Source: Fagopyrum homotropicum (lineage: Eukaryota; Streptophyta; Magnoliopsida; Caryophyllales; Polygonaceae). From it: a DNA stretch of 64,000 nt. Location: contig BSWB01000001.1 of the NCBI GenBank assembly GCA_033239125.1, positions 6,646,501 to 6,710,500 on the forward strand, in the 5' to 3' direction. Positions 8,950-21,039 of this stretch are shown here, one piece after another. The position numbers were made by a program, and so were the translations under genes. The number at the start of each line of letters is the position of its first letter. The stretch's first letter is position 1. A model generated the notes under the pieces. The model saw nothing but the letters and a program-made list of their open reading frames with translations, did not search any database and was not told the DNA's origin.

Positions 8950-10715
8950 TGTTCGCTCCAAACGGTGTGTGCAAGCTTTAAATTTATAACCCTAGACTTA
9001 AGCTTAAAACAAGGATGCGAACCCGCAGTGTACGGGTCAATCGTAGTAAAAGCAAGGAATTCCAGGGGTCGATCACAGGGACTTAGTGAAACAAAGTCCA
9101 GTTACGGTATGCTTATGTAAATACTAACCAAAAGAGCAATTAACACAATCAAAGATGAATAAGAAGTCAATAAAGCAAACATGCAATTCTAGGGATTAAA
9201 GCATCTAGTTGTGGTTCCAACTCAAGATCTAAAGATAAGCGGACAAAGCTGAGGTTTTTGCATAGGGAAGGTGTTACTAAAGTGGAATAGATCACCGGGT
9301 AAGTCTCACTACTCACTAATCCTAAACCGCAACTCCTATTACCGGGTAAGTCTCAAGGAATTAAGATAAAGAACTATAACCTCAAACTAACACACCATCT
9401 AAGGGAATAGAATCAACCTTTACCGGGTAAGTCTCAGGCTAACTCACAAAGATGGGATGAAAGCACACTCAAACCCCAATAAAGGATAAACCTTTATTAC
9501 CTACACTTATGATCTTAGGTAAACAAACTAAGGAATTACCGGGTAAGTCTCATCCTAAGCTTGCATTGAACCAGGAAAGGTGTAATAAGAATAGGATTTA
9601 GCAAACTCTAACACTTAACTCTCAGTTATGGATCAGATAAGTCACCTCGGTCGGAAGAATTCCACCCCGGCCGAGATGTTCATCGACTGAGCGAGGTGCT
9701 TAGGGTTAAGGTTAAAGACTCGAACTTTCAGGGTCCTACTGGAATCTAAGATTATTCTATCATTGTTTTTCCCACAACCTTCAGCCAATCACCCTAGAAT
9801 CACACAAGGAAATTAGCCACTCATCATCATCATGAAAGTATTAATCAAGTATATGGGAAGAAGGTGAATATTTGAATAAGAAGAATTTAATGAAAAGACT
9901 TCAATAATTGAATCAAATATCACAACAAAAGCGTTCCTTGGATATAAATCCAACAAGCAAGACAACAAGGAAGAGAATCAAAGGTAATCTTACAAGAAAA
10001 CCTTCAAAAGCTATAAAGCTACAATCTTCAATCTTCCTTCAACCTTCAAAAAGGTTCTTCAAATCTCCCAACTGGAGTATGGCTGTATGCGAGATCTCCT
10101 CGTAAGCAAGATCCGGTGTAAGCGGCCTCTTCAATTTTGTGGAAATCCAACCCTTTTTTATAGGAAAATAACCCTCCAAAGATAAGATATCTTAGAAAGA
10201 TCTCTTCCCATAAAAATAGGTAAAATATATGATCTATAATATCTTCTTCCTTTCAGGAGCCAAGCCCAAAAATATAAGATCATTTTCCAAAGATAAAAGA
10301 TCTCAGCCAAGAATAAAATATTCTCGCCGCGTCCTAGGTATTCGCCTCGGTCGAGTCGACTTCTCTGGATCACCTCGGTCAAGATGAATCTCTGGCCAAC
10401 CGAGGTGAGTCACAACTGAATGTGAAATCTCTCAAAACTGGTCCAAAGTGAATCTTTAATCCATGGCTGTGCTTCCTGGATGGTTCCTTATGTTCCTTAA
10501 TGTATCTCCAATGACTCCATAGCTCCTTTTGCTCCTTTTTGATGCAAAACGTGTCATTTTACCTACGATTACAACAAAACTAGGTGTAGACCTCGATTCC
10601 CGCAAAGGTAGATGAAATGGTAATATAATCACATAATATACATACAAACATGCAGATTATGAAAGATAAAACGTCCAAACAAACCCTAAAATATAGACTA
10701 TAATTCATGCTATCA
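8950..10715 (-). repeat. Inner F1 3' LTR
   Basis: 1766 bp, TGTTCGCTCC to CTATCA. Palindrome clusters are at 9642-9698 and 10344-10406, and a presumed TATA box is near 10153-10163. It differs from the partner LTR at scattered sites (a few per cent by eye), so the insertion is not recent. Confidence 0.9.
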
Positions 10716-10754
10716 AAATACCCCATACTTAGCCCTTGCTTGTCCCCAAGCAAG
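10716..10754 (-). promoter_or_regulatory. Inner F1 polypurine tract and hairpin
   Basis: Same AAGTATGGGGTATTT purine run and CTTGCTT/AAGCAAG stem as at 399-437, directly abutting the 3' LTR. Confidence 0.8.
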
Positions 10755-12048
10755 TTCCGCATATAAGAGACAAGATAGAATGGATTATAAGTCAAGAAAA
10801 TCAATAAAAAGTCTTTCAAAAACATTTTTATGGTGTGCAACTATCATAGATCACTCTAAGAGAATACTTCATGGAATTTAAAACCAAAATATGATCAAAA
10901 TATTTTATAAATATAAGAAAGTTGTTCATCTTTGCATAAAATCATAGAATGCATAATAAGTCATAATTATCAAAATTAATCATGTATAATCCAGTTTAAA
11001 CCACTAAGTCAATCAACAAGCTCAAGGTCTCAAGGGCTTCCCAAAAGAAAGGTCAAGAAACGTGTAGGGTAGGGATGTATGTAAGGTAATGTGGTGCTAG
11101 AATCCGGGAAAAGGATGAACTTCACTTCACTTTGACTTGCAACATCTTCCACCAATAAGCTTTGCTTATTTCAAACTTTTTTCTTTTACTTTACTTTTTG
11201 GGATGCATGGACAGAGGTGCACAATAACCGAAACCTAGGAAATCAGCAATCATCAATTTCTTGAGATGCATCAAACCCTTGATGCACATACCATGACCCG
11301 TTAGGAATATCGCTCAATCCGACTTTGGCAAGACACAAACACCCGGCTATGTGAATGGTGTCGAGTTACTCATCTTCATGATTGACTTCCCCAAACCTAT
11401 TATTACTTTCTAACACTTTCACTTCCAGCCACTTCTCAACTTTAACTTCACTTGCTTTCACCACTTCGCTTGCTTCCAAATTCCCGGATAGGTAAAGGGA
11501 GGCAAATGTATATGAGGGGCTAAGCATGATTAAGAAGAAGAAGAGAGAAGAATGAGTTGCCTTGGTCTTTCCAGGAAGAAAGTGAGAGAACTCATAATGT
11601 GGTGTCAACCTTCAAATTCAACATAATTTAGATAAAACAAAGTGTTAAACATGCCAATAATTTCAAACAAAGCATTTAGCAACTTAAACATATTATAAAA
11701 CCTTTTAAACACATAAAGGATTTAAAACCAGTCAGTAAACAAGATCTTCTCTGAGATCATATCCAGATAAGTAACACAAAAATTGTTTTCGAAAACTCTC
11801 AGTTAACCCACCTCGGTCGAGATGTTCGTAGGTCAACCGAGGTGAAACGCCTCGTTGGGCCAGAACTCCACCGGCCGAGGTCAAAATTTTTTTTTTTAAA
11901 AACCAGTTTTTTTTTCAGTTTCGACGTTTTTTTCAATCAAATAACCTGTAAGTATGCATGCAATCTCAGATAAACATATAAATGCAGAAGTGAAGCATAA
12001 ATATAAATATCCGGTCAATATAGTCATACATCAAAGTCAAATAATACA
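10755..12048 (-). other. Inner F1 3' noncoding region with conserved domain
   Basis: Counterpart of 438-1744. The 9-mers ATCCGGGAA (11102-11110) and TTCCCGGAT (11481-11489) bound the conserved domain, and the 99-nt block is at 11302-11400. The palindrome cluster is at 11811-11880. No gene is supported. Confidence 0.7.
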
Positions 12049-14985
12049 TCAAACACCCCATACTTGGGACACACTGTCCCAGTGGGTCAAAATAAGTCTA
12101 AAGGATAAAAAGTACTCACCGGATAAATAGCTGAACTGCATAAAAATAAGAAAGAAAATCCTGCAGCTCTCAGTAGTCTCAGTTGACATCATCTCGCCTT
12201 CGACCTCGGTCGAGGCGCAGAGGCGTTGACCGAGATGTTCTTCGGTCGCCTCGCTCAACCCAGGAAGTGCCTCGGTCGAGGTACTGCGACTGGAACCAAA
12301 ACTGGAGATCTTCGTCTCCTGGATTAGCTTCTCAGTTTTTGCTCCTGGATCTTCTTCCAGTGCCTTTAAGCTCCGTATATCTACATCGCAAGAAGCATCT
12401 ATACCTTCCTCCATTAAACTGAAGCTAATAACTCTTTCGAGTGGATCGTTAATAAGGATAGAGCTCACCAATTCTCTCGATTCTTCTTCATCATAGATGT
12501 TGAAGATGTCATCAGTCAGCTGCTCCCCTTTCATGGCTGCAAGTAGCGCGAACTCCACCTCATCGCCGCCAACGTTGAATTTCAACTTGGCGTTCTTGCA
12601 ATCCACGTTTCAACCCGAAGTTGCTAGAAATGGCCTCCCGAGAATAATAGGAACAGGGTAATCTGTAGGAATGTCAAGTACAACAAAATCTATAGGTAGA
12701 TAGAAGTTACCTAACTTGACTGGAACGTCCTCCAAGATGCCCACGGGATGGGTAATGAAGCGATCCGCCATATAAAGTCGAATCTTGACCGGCTTGGGCT
12801 CTCCAAGTCCGATCTTCACACATAACTCCAGCGGGATGATGCTCACGCTGGCTCCTAGATCACAAAGGGCTTCACAAGTGACATCTCCAACTTGAATGGG
12901 AATGCAAAATGAGCCGGGATCTCTTAATTTAGGTGGCATCTTCTCCTTCATGATTTGAATAAGCTCCGAGAATTTAGATGTCATCCTAACTTCACCAAAG
13001 TCTTCCAGCTTCCTCTTCCTTGATAGGATTTCCTTTAAGAACTTCCCATAGGCGGGCATTCCTAGAATGGCATCAAGGAAAGGAATGTTAATATGCAACT
13101 TATTCATCAAGTCAAGGAACTTACCAAAGTGCTTGTCTAGATGTGCTCTGGCCCTTGACTGGGGGAATGGAAGTGGTGGTTTGTATGCAGGAGGTGGAAC
13201 ATAAACTTCAGTTTTTCCCTCCGCTTTCTGTGGCTCCACCTCGGGTGACATCTCAGTCGAAGTGTTCTTCGACTGCATCTGGACCGAGGTGGTCTTCGTC
13301 GGTACTGGCACCGACCGAGGCACTGGATCTGCAGTTTTCAGTCCACTCCTCGTAGTTATGGCCATGATCTGGCCTTTAGGGTTGCTTTCCGTCCTTGCTG
13401 GAAGCTTCCCTGGATCTCTTGGCGCTTCATTCGCCCTACTTGCAAGTTGTTGTTCAAAGGCTTTTTGGGCCTTCGAAAATGAAGTCATAGAAGTCTCCAT
13501 AGCGTTGAGCTTGATCAAGATAGCCTCCAGAACTGCGTCTTTCTTTTCTGGCTGAGACGAACTTGATCCTTGCCCTTGGCTTTTTAATGGAGTAGAAGAA
13601 GAAGAAGAAGGGGGAGAGAGGAAAGGGTTAGAGGAATCGTTAGAGTTGGAGTTCGAATGATTGTTACCGTTATTTTGGTTGTTTGCCCTCCAATTATTGC
13701 TATTGGACCCTCTATTGTTGTTGTTGTAATTGTTGTTCCGGGAACCGTTGTTGTTGTTACGGTATCCGTTGTTGTTGTTCCTTTGCCCTTGCTCTTCCTT
13801 CTTGGTTTGTGCAACCAAGAGTTCCTTCAATTGCTTCACGTCATTCTTCAAAGACGTGAGGTGATTGTTGTTAGGTTGAGTTTCTTGGAAGTTAACTCTT
13901 TTAACTCCACCTTCAGCTCCTTGGTGGGTGTACTTCTCCATATGCAAGGCTTGCTTTTCAATGAAGTCCCAAGCCTCGTCAATCGCCATGTCCATGAAGG
14001 TACCGGCGGAGAGTAGTTGGAGATTGAACTGGGTGCTTCCGTCCAGTCCCTTGAAGTAAATCTCCAATAACTCTAACTTTGGAATCCCATGATGTGGGCA
14101 ATCCAAAAGAATGTCCTTGAACCGCTCCCATGACTTGGACAAGCTCTCCTTGTCCTTCATAATGAAAGCGTTGATCTTCCCTCTCATTTCAGCGGTCTTT
14201 GAGGGGGGAAAGAATTTCGTCAAGAATTCCGTAGTCATCTCCTCCCATGTGCTAATTTTTCCTGGAGGAAGAGATTGATACCAAGTAAGAGCTCTATCTT
14301 TTAAAGAAAAGTAAAAAGGTCTTAGCTTGTAGTTGTTATTTTCAATCCTCAGAGGTCTCAAGGTCTCCATCAAGATCTCATAGTTTTGAAGATGTTGATG
14401 TGGTGATTCCTTCTCTAGCCCTCCGAACTGGCATTGGCGAATCATGGATAGAACTTGCGGTCGAAGTTCATAGTCATGGTCCGCTGGATCTCCTAGGTTA
14501 ACTCCTGGACGCCTCAGTTGTTGATTAGGGTCCATCCTTTGACCTAGGGTTTGTGGGATTCTTGCAAGAAAAACATCTCGGACTGGCCTCCGAGGTGGAA
14601 GTACATCGGCCGGGGCGTCAGGTACTGGAACCTGCCTCGGTCGAGGGTCAGCGACTGGATCCTGCATCGGTCGAGGATCTGGGACTGGATCTTCCCTCGG
14701 TTGAAGTAGAATCTGGTCTCGTATGGCTGCCATATCTGCTTCGATTGCTTCAGTCCTGGTGCGAGTTTCTTCCTTCTCTCGCCTTAGTTCTTCCCTGCTG
14801 AGGCGTAGCAGCTCTAGCGCCTCTTTCAAATCGGCCTCAAGATCGCGGTTGTCTTGATGGGCCATCTTCGCTTCTCTTAAGCGTCGCTTGTATGTCTTTT
14901 CTGGTTCGGGATCGTAAGGAACGATTTCCTTCCCAGTGCGGGTTCTTCGCATATACCTAAGAAAGAACCTGCAAAAGTCACTCAA
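12049..14985 (-). pseudogene. Inner F1 gag-protease polyprotein
   Basis: From ATG 14985 an open frame of 791 codons reaches 12610. In order it holds a coiled-coil-prone basic N-terminus, the DPRP 10-residue repeats (about residues 90-125), the Retrotrans_gag-like core (YFSLKDRALTWYQSLPPGK, about 225-370), an Asn-rich stretch, a Ser/Pro linker, a PPLPFPQSRARAHLDKHFGK segment and the retropepsin core with CDLGASVSIIPL. A single TGA (Cys codon TGC changed) at 12610 breaks the protease after RPFLATSG. The same frame then continues to 12049, where codons from beyond the deletion junction form a hydrophobic tail (RIFFLIFMQFSYLSGEY). Gag could still be made; full protease only with read-through. No CCHC knuckle is visible. 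Confidence 0.85.
14613..14706 (-). repeat. 30-bp tandem repeat in inner F1 gag
   Basis: Palindromes at 14635-14646, 14665-14676 and 14695-14706 are spaced exactly 30 bp and translate to repeats of DPRPxQxPVx. In element sense the site reads CCTCGACCGAGG here in the frame Pro-Arg-Pro, whereas in the protease-RT linker it is read as Thr-Ser-Thr-Glu. The nucleotide motif rather than the peptide is thus the shared property. Confidence 0.75.
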
Positions 14986-15054
14986 GTAGAGTGGTTAGTA
15001 GACACGGGGGCAAGTGCCCCAAGAGCAAACCGTACCGGCTCGGTCTAGACCAAG

Positions 15055-15072
15055 TCCCCGGCAACGGCGCCA
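15055..15072 (-). promoter_or_regulatory. Inner F1 primer-binding site, tRNA-Asp
   Basis: TCCCCGGCAACGGCGCCA, a perfect match to the tRNA-Asp 3' end, 6 nt from the 5' LTR at 15079. Confidence 0.9.
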
Positions 15073-15078
15073 AAAACT

Positions 15079-16846
15079 TGTTCACTCCAAACGGTGTGTG
15101 CAAGCTTTAAATTTATAACCCTAGACTTAAGCTTAAAACAAGGATGCAAACCCGCAGTGTACGGGTCAATCGTAGTAAAAGCAAGGAATTCCAGGGGTCG
15201 ATCACAGGGACTTAGTGAAACAAAGTCCAGTTACGGTATGCTTATGTAAATACTAACCAAAAGAGCAATTAACACAATCAAAGATGAATAAGAAGTCAAT
15301 AAAGCAAACATGCAATTCTAGGGATTAAAGCATCTAATTGTGGTTCCAACTCAAGATCTAAAGATAAGCGGACAAAGCTGAGGTTTTTGCATAGGGAAGG
15401 TGTTACTAAAGTGGAATAGATCACCAGATAAGTCTCACTACTCACTAATCCTAAACCGCAACTCCTATTACCGGGTAAGTCTCAAGGAATTAAGATAAAG
15501 AACTATAACCTCAAACTAACACACCATCTAAGGGAATAGAATCAACCTTTACCGGGTAAGTCTCAGGCTAACTCACAAAGATGGGATGAAAGCACACTCA
15601 AACCCCAATAAAGGATAAACCTTTATTACCTACACTTATGATCTTAGGTAAACAAACTAAGGAATTACCGGATAAGTCTCATCCTAAGCTTGCATTGAAC
15701 CAGGAAAGGTGTAATAAGAATAGGATTTAGCAAACTCTAACACTTAACTCTCAGTTATGGATCAGATAAGTCACCTCGGTCAGAAGAATTCCAGCCCGGC
15801 CGAGATGTTCATCGACTGAGCGAGGTGCTTAGGGTTAAGGTTAAAGACTCAAACTTTCAGGGTCCTACTGGAATCTAAGATTATTCTATCATTGTTTTTC
15901 CCACAACCTTCAGCCAATCACCCTAGAATCACACAAGGAAATTAGCCACTCATCATCATCATCATGAAAGTATTAATCAAGTATATGGGAAGAAGGTGAA
16001 TATTTGAATAAGAAGAATTTAATGAAAAGACTTCAATAACTGAATCACATATCACAACAAAAGCGTTTCTTGGATATAAATCCAACAAGCAAGACAACAA
16101 GGAAGAGAATCAAAGGTAATCTTACAAGAAAACCTTCAAAAGCTATAAAGCTACAATCTTCAATCTTCCTTCAACCTTCAAAAAAGTTCTTCAAATCTCC
16201 CAACTAGAGTATGGCTGTATGCGAGATCTCCTTATAAGCAAGATCTGGTGTAAGCGGCCTCTTCAATTTTGTGGAAATCCGACCCTTTTTATAGGAAAAT
16301 TACTCTCCAAAGATAAGATATCTTAGAAAGATCTCTTCCCATAAAAATAGGTAAAATATATGATCTAGTATATCTTCTTCCTTCCAGGAGCCAAGCCCAA
16401 AAATATAAGATCTCTTTCCAAAGATAAAAGATCTCAGCCAAGAATAAAATATTTTCGCCGCGTCCCAGGTTTTCGCCTCGGTCGAGTCGACTTCTCTGGA
16501 TCACCTCGGTCGAGGTGAATCTGTGGTCAACCGAGGTGAGTCACAACTGAATGTGAAATCTCTCAAATCTGGTCCAAAGTGAATCTCTAATCCATGGCCA
16601 TGCTTCCTGGATGGTTCCTTATGCTCCTGAATGTAGCTCCAATGACTCCATATCTCCTTTTGCTCCTTTTTGATGCAAAACGTGCCATTTTACCTACGAT
16701 TACAACAAAACTAGGTGTAGACCTCGATTCCCGCAAAGGTAGATGAAATGGTAATATAATCACATAATATACATACAAACATGCAGATTATGAAAGATAA
16801 AACGTCCAAACAAACCCTAAAATACAGACTATAATTCATGCTATCA
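15079..16846 (-). repeat. Inner F1 5' LTR
   Basis: 1768 bp, TGTTCACTCC to CTATCA. Palindrome clusters are at 15772-15828 (leader) and 16476-16538 (U3). It is followed by TGGTT and then the remainder of the outer LTR. Confidence 0.9.
16285..16293 (-). promoter_or_regulatory. Presumed TATA box of F1 LTR
   Basis: TATAAAAAG in element sense, about 555 nt from the LTR start (16846). The upstream palindrome cluster is about 180-250 bp before it and the second cluster about 460-515 bp after it. Equivalents occur near 10153-10163 and 17797-17805. Assigned from sequence and position only. Confidence 0.5.
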
Positions 16847-16851
16847 TGGTT

Positions 16852-18358
16852 CCAACTCAAGATCTAAAGATAACCGGACAAAGCTGAGGTTTTTGCATAG
16901 GGAAGGTGTTACTTAAGTGGAGTAGATCACCGGGTAAGTCTCACTACTCACTAATCCTAAACCGTAACTCCTATTACCGGGTAAGTCTCAAGGATTTAAG
17001 ATAAAGAACTATAATCTCAAACTAACACACCATCTAAGGGAATAGAATCAACCTTTACCGGGTAAGTCTTAGGCTAACTCACAAAGATGGGATGAAAGCA
17101 CACTCAAATCCCAATAAAGGATAAACCTTTATTACCTACACTTATGATCATTGGTACACAAACTAAGGAATTACCGGGTAAGTCTCATCCTAAGCTTGCA
17201 TTGAACCAGGAAAGGTGTAATAAGAATAGGATTTGGCAAACTCTAACACTTAACTCACAGTTTAGGATCAGATAAGTCACCTCGGTCAGCCAAATTCCAC
17301 CCCGGACGAGATGTTCATCGACTGAACGAGATGCTTAGGGTTAAGGTAAAAGACTCGAACTTTCAGGGTCCTACTGGAATCTAAGATTATTCTATCATTG
17401 TTTTTCCCACAACCTTCAGCTAATCACCCTAGAATCACACAAGGAAATTAGCCACTCATCATCATGAAAGTATTAATCAAGTATATGGGAAGAAGGTGAA
17501 TATTTGAACAAGAAGAACTTAACAAAAAGACTTCAATAACTGAATCAAATATCACAACAAAAGCGTTCCTTGGATAGAAATCCAACAAGGTAAGGGAACA
17601 AGGAAGGGAATCTAAGACAATCTTACAAAACCCTTCAAAAGCTATAAAAGCTATAATCTTCAATCTTCCTTCAACCTTCAAAAAGGTTCTTCAAATCTCC
17701 CAACTGGAGTATGGTTGCTGCGTGCAATAGGTGTAAGCGAGATCTCCAACTGTATGCGGATGTATGCAGGATGTCGGATTTGTGGGAAATCCGACCCTTT
17801 TTATAGGAAAATTACTCTCCAAAGATAAGATATCTTAGAAAGATCTCTTCCCATAAAAATAGGTAAAATATATGATCTAGTATATCTTCTTCCTTCCAGG
17901 AGCCAAGCCCAAAAATATAAGATCTCTTTCCAAAGATAAAAGATCTCAGCCAAGAATAAAATATTCTCGCCGCGTCCCAGGTTTTCGCCTCGGTCGAGTC
18001 GACTTCTCTGGATCACCTCGGTCGAGGTGAATCTGTGGTCAACCGAGGTGAGTCACAACTGAATGTGAAATCTCTCAAATCTGGTCCAAAGTGAATCTCT
18101 AATCCATGGCCATGCTTCCTGGATGGTTCCTTATGCTCCTGAATGTAGCTCCAATGACTCCATATCTCCTTTTGCTCCTTTTTGATGCAAAACGTGCCAT
18201 TTTACCTACGATTACAACAAAACTAGGTGTAGACCTCGATTCCCGCAAAGGTAGATGAAATGGTAATATAATCACATAATATACATACAAACATGCAGAT
18301 TATGAAAGATAAAACGTCTAAACAAACCCCAAAATATAGACTATAATTCATGCTATCA
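16852..18358 (-). repeat. F1 outer 5' LTR, distal fragment
   Basis: It continues the LTR fragment 8682-8949 after the inner element and the duplicated TGGTT (16847-16851), giving a whole LTR of about 1775 bp. Palindrome clusters are at 17279-17335 and 17988-18050. It ends CTATCA at 18358. Confidence 0.9.
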
Positions 18359-18655
18359 AAAAGAGCCTTAAAAATCATAAATTGACACCTTGCATAGGAA
18401 ACTCGTTGTCAATAACCAATCCAACTCTAAACTTAGCTCAGTAGGCAATATGGAGGCAGTTTAGAGACACATATTACTCCACTCCCACTAACAAGTAGGA
18501 TTTTTGAATGTTGAAATTTGGACAAATCAAGAGCAAGAACAAAACCATTAGAGACTCTATCGTGACATAAAAATGCATTATGGAGTTTGCAACCACCACG
18601 AAGAGGATTTACGCTAAATTATTTTCAATTATATGTGTGTTAACCAAGGGTTTAA
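18359..18655. other. Unassigned DNA
   Basis: AT-rich sequence between the F1 element and the F4 solo LTR. I see no gene or recognisable repeat. Its last five bases (18651-18655, TTTAA) are the left target duplication of the solo LTR. Confidence 0.4.
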
Positions 18656-18967
18656 TGATGACATGAATTATATCATTATAATCATGCATATGTGAATGTT
18701 TTACCTCAGTTTCTTATACATTCGAAGAGATTCATGTGCCTTTAAGCTTTGTTTCATATATATTTCGAAAATTGAGGTCTACACGAGTTTTGATTGAATT
18801 GTAGGTGAAAACGATGGATTTGGAAGCAATAATGGAGCAAGGAGTAGCTCGAGGTGATAAGAAAGTATAAGAGACCATTGAGAAGTCATGAGGAGCAAGC
18901 AAAGCGCGTGGAAGAGTCACACAAGAAAGTGGAGAACAAGCCAAAAGACGAGCACTCTTAGTAAAGG

Positions 18968-19047
18968 AAAATCGGGTGATTTATTCCCAGATGGACCGAT
19001 TTTCCTGCAGAAAATCGGACAAGCTATTGAGAAATCGGCCGATTTTT
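18968..19047 (+). repeat. F4 palindrome cluster 1
   Basis: Variants GAAAATCGGGTGATTT, GGACCGATTTTC, GAAAATCGGAC and the full AAATCGGCCGATTT (19032-19045). The cluster lies 312-391 nt from the LTR start, the same relative position as the U3 clusters of F1 and F2. Confidence 0.8.
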
Positions 19048-19581
19048 ACCTTCAACCGTCTAAAATTAATAACGTTCGAAAGCCCAAAGCATTGAGCCAA
19101 AAGGGGGACATGTCTTGCAGCCCATTAGCGATTTTGGGTTATGTTGGAACCCTAGGAGACGGGAAGATCACATTGGAACAGATCGGGGATTGACAGCTGA
19201 CGGAAGAGGATTGTAGATCAATTCTTGGAGAGAAAGAAAGTTGCGGAAAGAAGATAGAGTTCAAGATTCAAGAAAGTTGTGAGATCTTTGATTATTGTTC
19301 ATTATTGTGGTTTATGAACACATTCTATTGATTGTTTTACGAGATTTTGTTGAAGTTTTGAAGGATTGATTACATATTTTTAAGATTTGCCAATTTTTAT
19401 GCAAAGTTTGGTTCTTTATCGATTTTCTTTATTCAATCTTGATTTTGATTCAAAAATGAAAATGATTGGCTAAAAACCTTGTAATTCTAGGGAGAACAGT
19501 TAATGATTGAAGCATAGATGATGATAGACTGAACTCATTTAACCTTTTGGACCCTGAGAGTTGAGATTTAACCTTTGCGAG

Positions 19582-19645
19582 TGCGAAAAATCGTGGTGTT
19601 CTAGCGAAAAATCGACCGATTTTTGCTCAAGAACAGTCCAATTTT
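19582..19645 (+). repeat. F4 palindrome cluster 2
   Basis: Perfect 8-bp-arm palindrome AAAAATCG-AC-CGATTTTT (19607-19624) with partial sites either side. It lies about 926-989 nt from the LTR start, matching the second cluster of F1 and F2. Confidence 0.8.
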
Positions 19646-20309
19646 TTTGGGATGACGTACCATAATGCTTTATCCTTTAACCAAAGTTAAACCTTGCCTA
19701 AATCCTAACCTTTCTTAGCCTTTTTAACCCTTATCCAAGCGTGAAGAGAGACTTCATCATTGATTCTTCGCTTGGTTACAAAAGTTTACAAGATTTGGGT
19801 AATAGAGAGATTCAACATCCTCTATTAAGGTTTGAATGCGCCCTTCACCTTTACCTTCGAGAGTCATATTCTTGGATTTTAGTGAGTGGTTTGAGTGTTA
19901 ATCCTTACCTTGAGTACTCTTCTTGATGAGACTCAACATCGTTCAAGTTGAGAGCTTTTGAGTTGGGATAAGTGAGTAGTGGAACTTCGCTGTACATTAT
20001 TTCTTTCTTCGAAACACATAACCTTCGCAATATCAACTTTGTCCTATGATCTTTAGAATCTCTTGAATCAAAAGCCGCAGTCTGATACTTGAATCCTTGG
20101 AATCATCTTTCTCTTAACATCTTTACAAAAGCTTCTATTTTGTGCCAAACGATATTTGAATTGATTTTTTATTCTCACTAAATTAATGAGTTTGACTCTG
20201 GAATTTCTTGCCTTACTACAGTTGATCCGTACACTGCGGGTTCGCTTTTGCTTAAGTTTTGGATATAAATTTAAGAAATTGTCACACACACTTTTGAGCG
20301 AACATTTAA

Positions 20310-21039
20310 TAAAATGGACCTACAAGTATTTAGCACAATCAATAAGCAAAACTATGTAAATAGACCTTAAACAAAAAAAATAGGTGTTTTCAATTTAGCA
20401 ACAAAAGTTGACACCATTGGGGTACGACATTTGCCTATTTGATACACGAGAAATAAGACCATTTTTCAAAATGATTAATGGATCGCCTAAAACTCCGCAA
20501 ATTTAAAAGATACTAAATAATGGCTTGGAGTAATAATTCTAACATGGAGAGAGAACTATGTTGGAACCAATATTTTCAATAAGTAGTGCGTCGGGTTTTT
20601 TTAGGGTAAATTTTCGGTGGGCTCCTGCCATCGTCAACACCCGAAAACGGAAGCATCATCGTCTCTGCGAACACTAAATCGTGGTATTATTTATTAAAGT
20701 TGGATTCCGAGTGAATTAGATAATGATATCCGAAGTTACGTGTACGAAACACAAAATTTGGGAAAAAGGAACCAAAAAAATTGGCTATCCCAAATCGACT
20801 AAAATGAGTAGAATCTTTAGAGTATATAAGAAGAAAAAACGCTTAAAGGTTGTGGCATTTGGGTCACTAACCCATTTTAGAGGGAAGCGGGCGTAGCTAA
20901 CGCACGTCGTGCCAATGCGTGCTAATGCTATCTAGGTCATGACGAGAACGGAATGATGGTGTTGGGTTGGCCAATCAAGATGAATGTACTGAATCTAAAG
21001 TTCAATTAATAAAACTTATATTCCTTATGCTATTGAGTC
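20310..21039. other. Unassigned DNA, possibly degraded copia
   Basis: AT-rich and stop-rich, with no feature I can assign. It may be the degraded upstream part of the copia element that starts to be recognisable at about 21040. Confidence 0.3.

Larger units (their letters stand above)
8950..16846 (-). mobile_element. Inner F1 element, gag-protease-only (TR-GAG-like)
   Basis: A 7.9-kb element with both LTRs (8950-10715 and 15079-16846), tRNA-Asp primer site and polypurine tract, inserted in the 5' LTR of its own relative with TGGTT on both sides. Its internal region keeps gag and protease but has lost about 3.9 kb: the protease tail at about 12190 joins directly to the sequence 3' of the env-position ORF at about 12170. 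Structurally it matches the class of non-autonomous plant elements described as TR-GAG, which keep gag and LTRs and would need pol in trans. Gag is open; protease is stopped once at 12610. Confidence 0.9.
1..18358 (-). mobile_element. Outer Athila-like Ty3/gypsy element F1 (composite, 3' end cut by window)
   Basis: A minus-strand LTR retrotransposon read right to left: 5' LTR, tRNA-Asp primer site, gag-protease, reverse transcriptase/RNase H, env-position ORF, polypurine tract, 3' LTR. The order and protein similarity (Athila-type gag, DLGA protease, FMDD reverse transcriptase) fit the Athila lineage. The 5' LTR is interrupted by a second F1 element at 8950-16846. The 3' LTR runs off the window, so only the right flank (AAAAG at 18359) is visible and its target duplication cannot be confirmed. 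The integrase is deleted and all frames are broken, so the copy is non-autonomous. The lineage is inferred from remembered family features, not a search. Confidence 0.9.
18656..20304 (+). mobile_element. Solo LTR of Athila-like family F4
   Basis: 1649 bp from TGATGACATG to GAGCGAACA, flanked by perfect TTTAA duplications (18651-18655, 20305-20309) and lacking any internal region. The start, the segment around GAGGTCTACACGAGTTTTG (18775) and the tRNA-proximal end (GATCCGTACACTGCGGG near 20225) align with the reverse complement of F1 LTRs. It is therefore a related family in the opposite orientation, left by LTR-LTR recombination. It carries its own palindromes, AAATCGGCCGATTT (19032-19045) and AAAAATCGACCGATTTTT (19607-19624). 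Confidence 0.85.
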
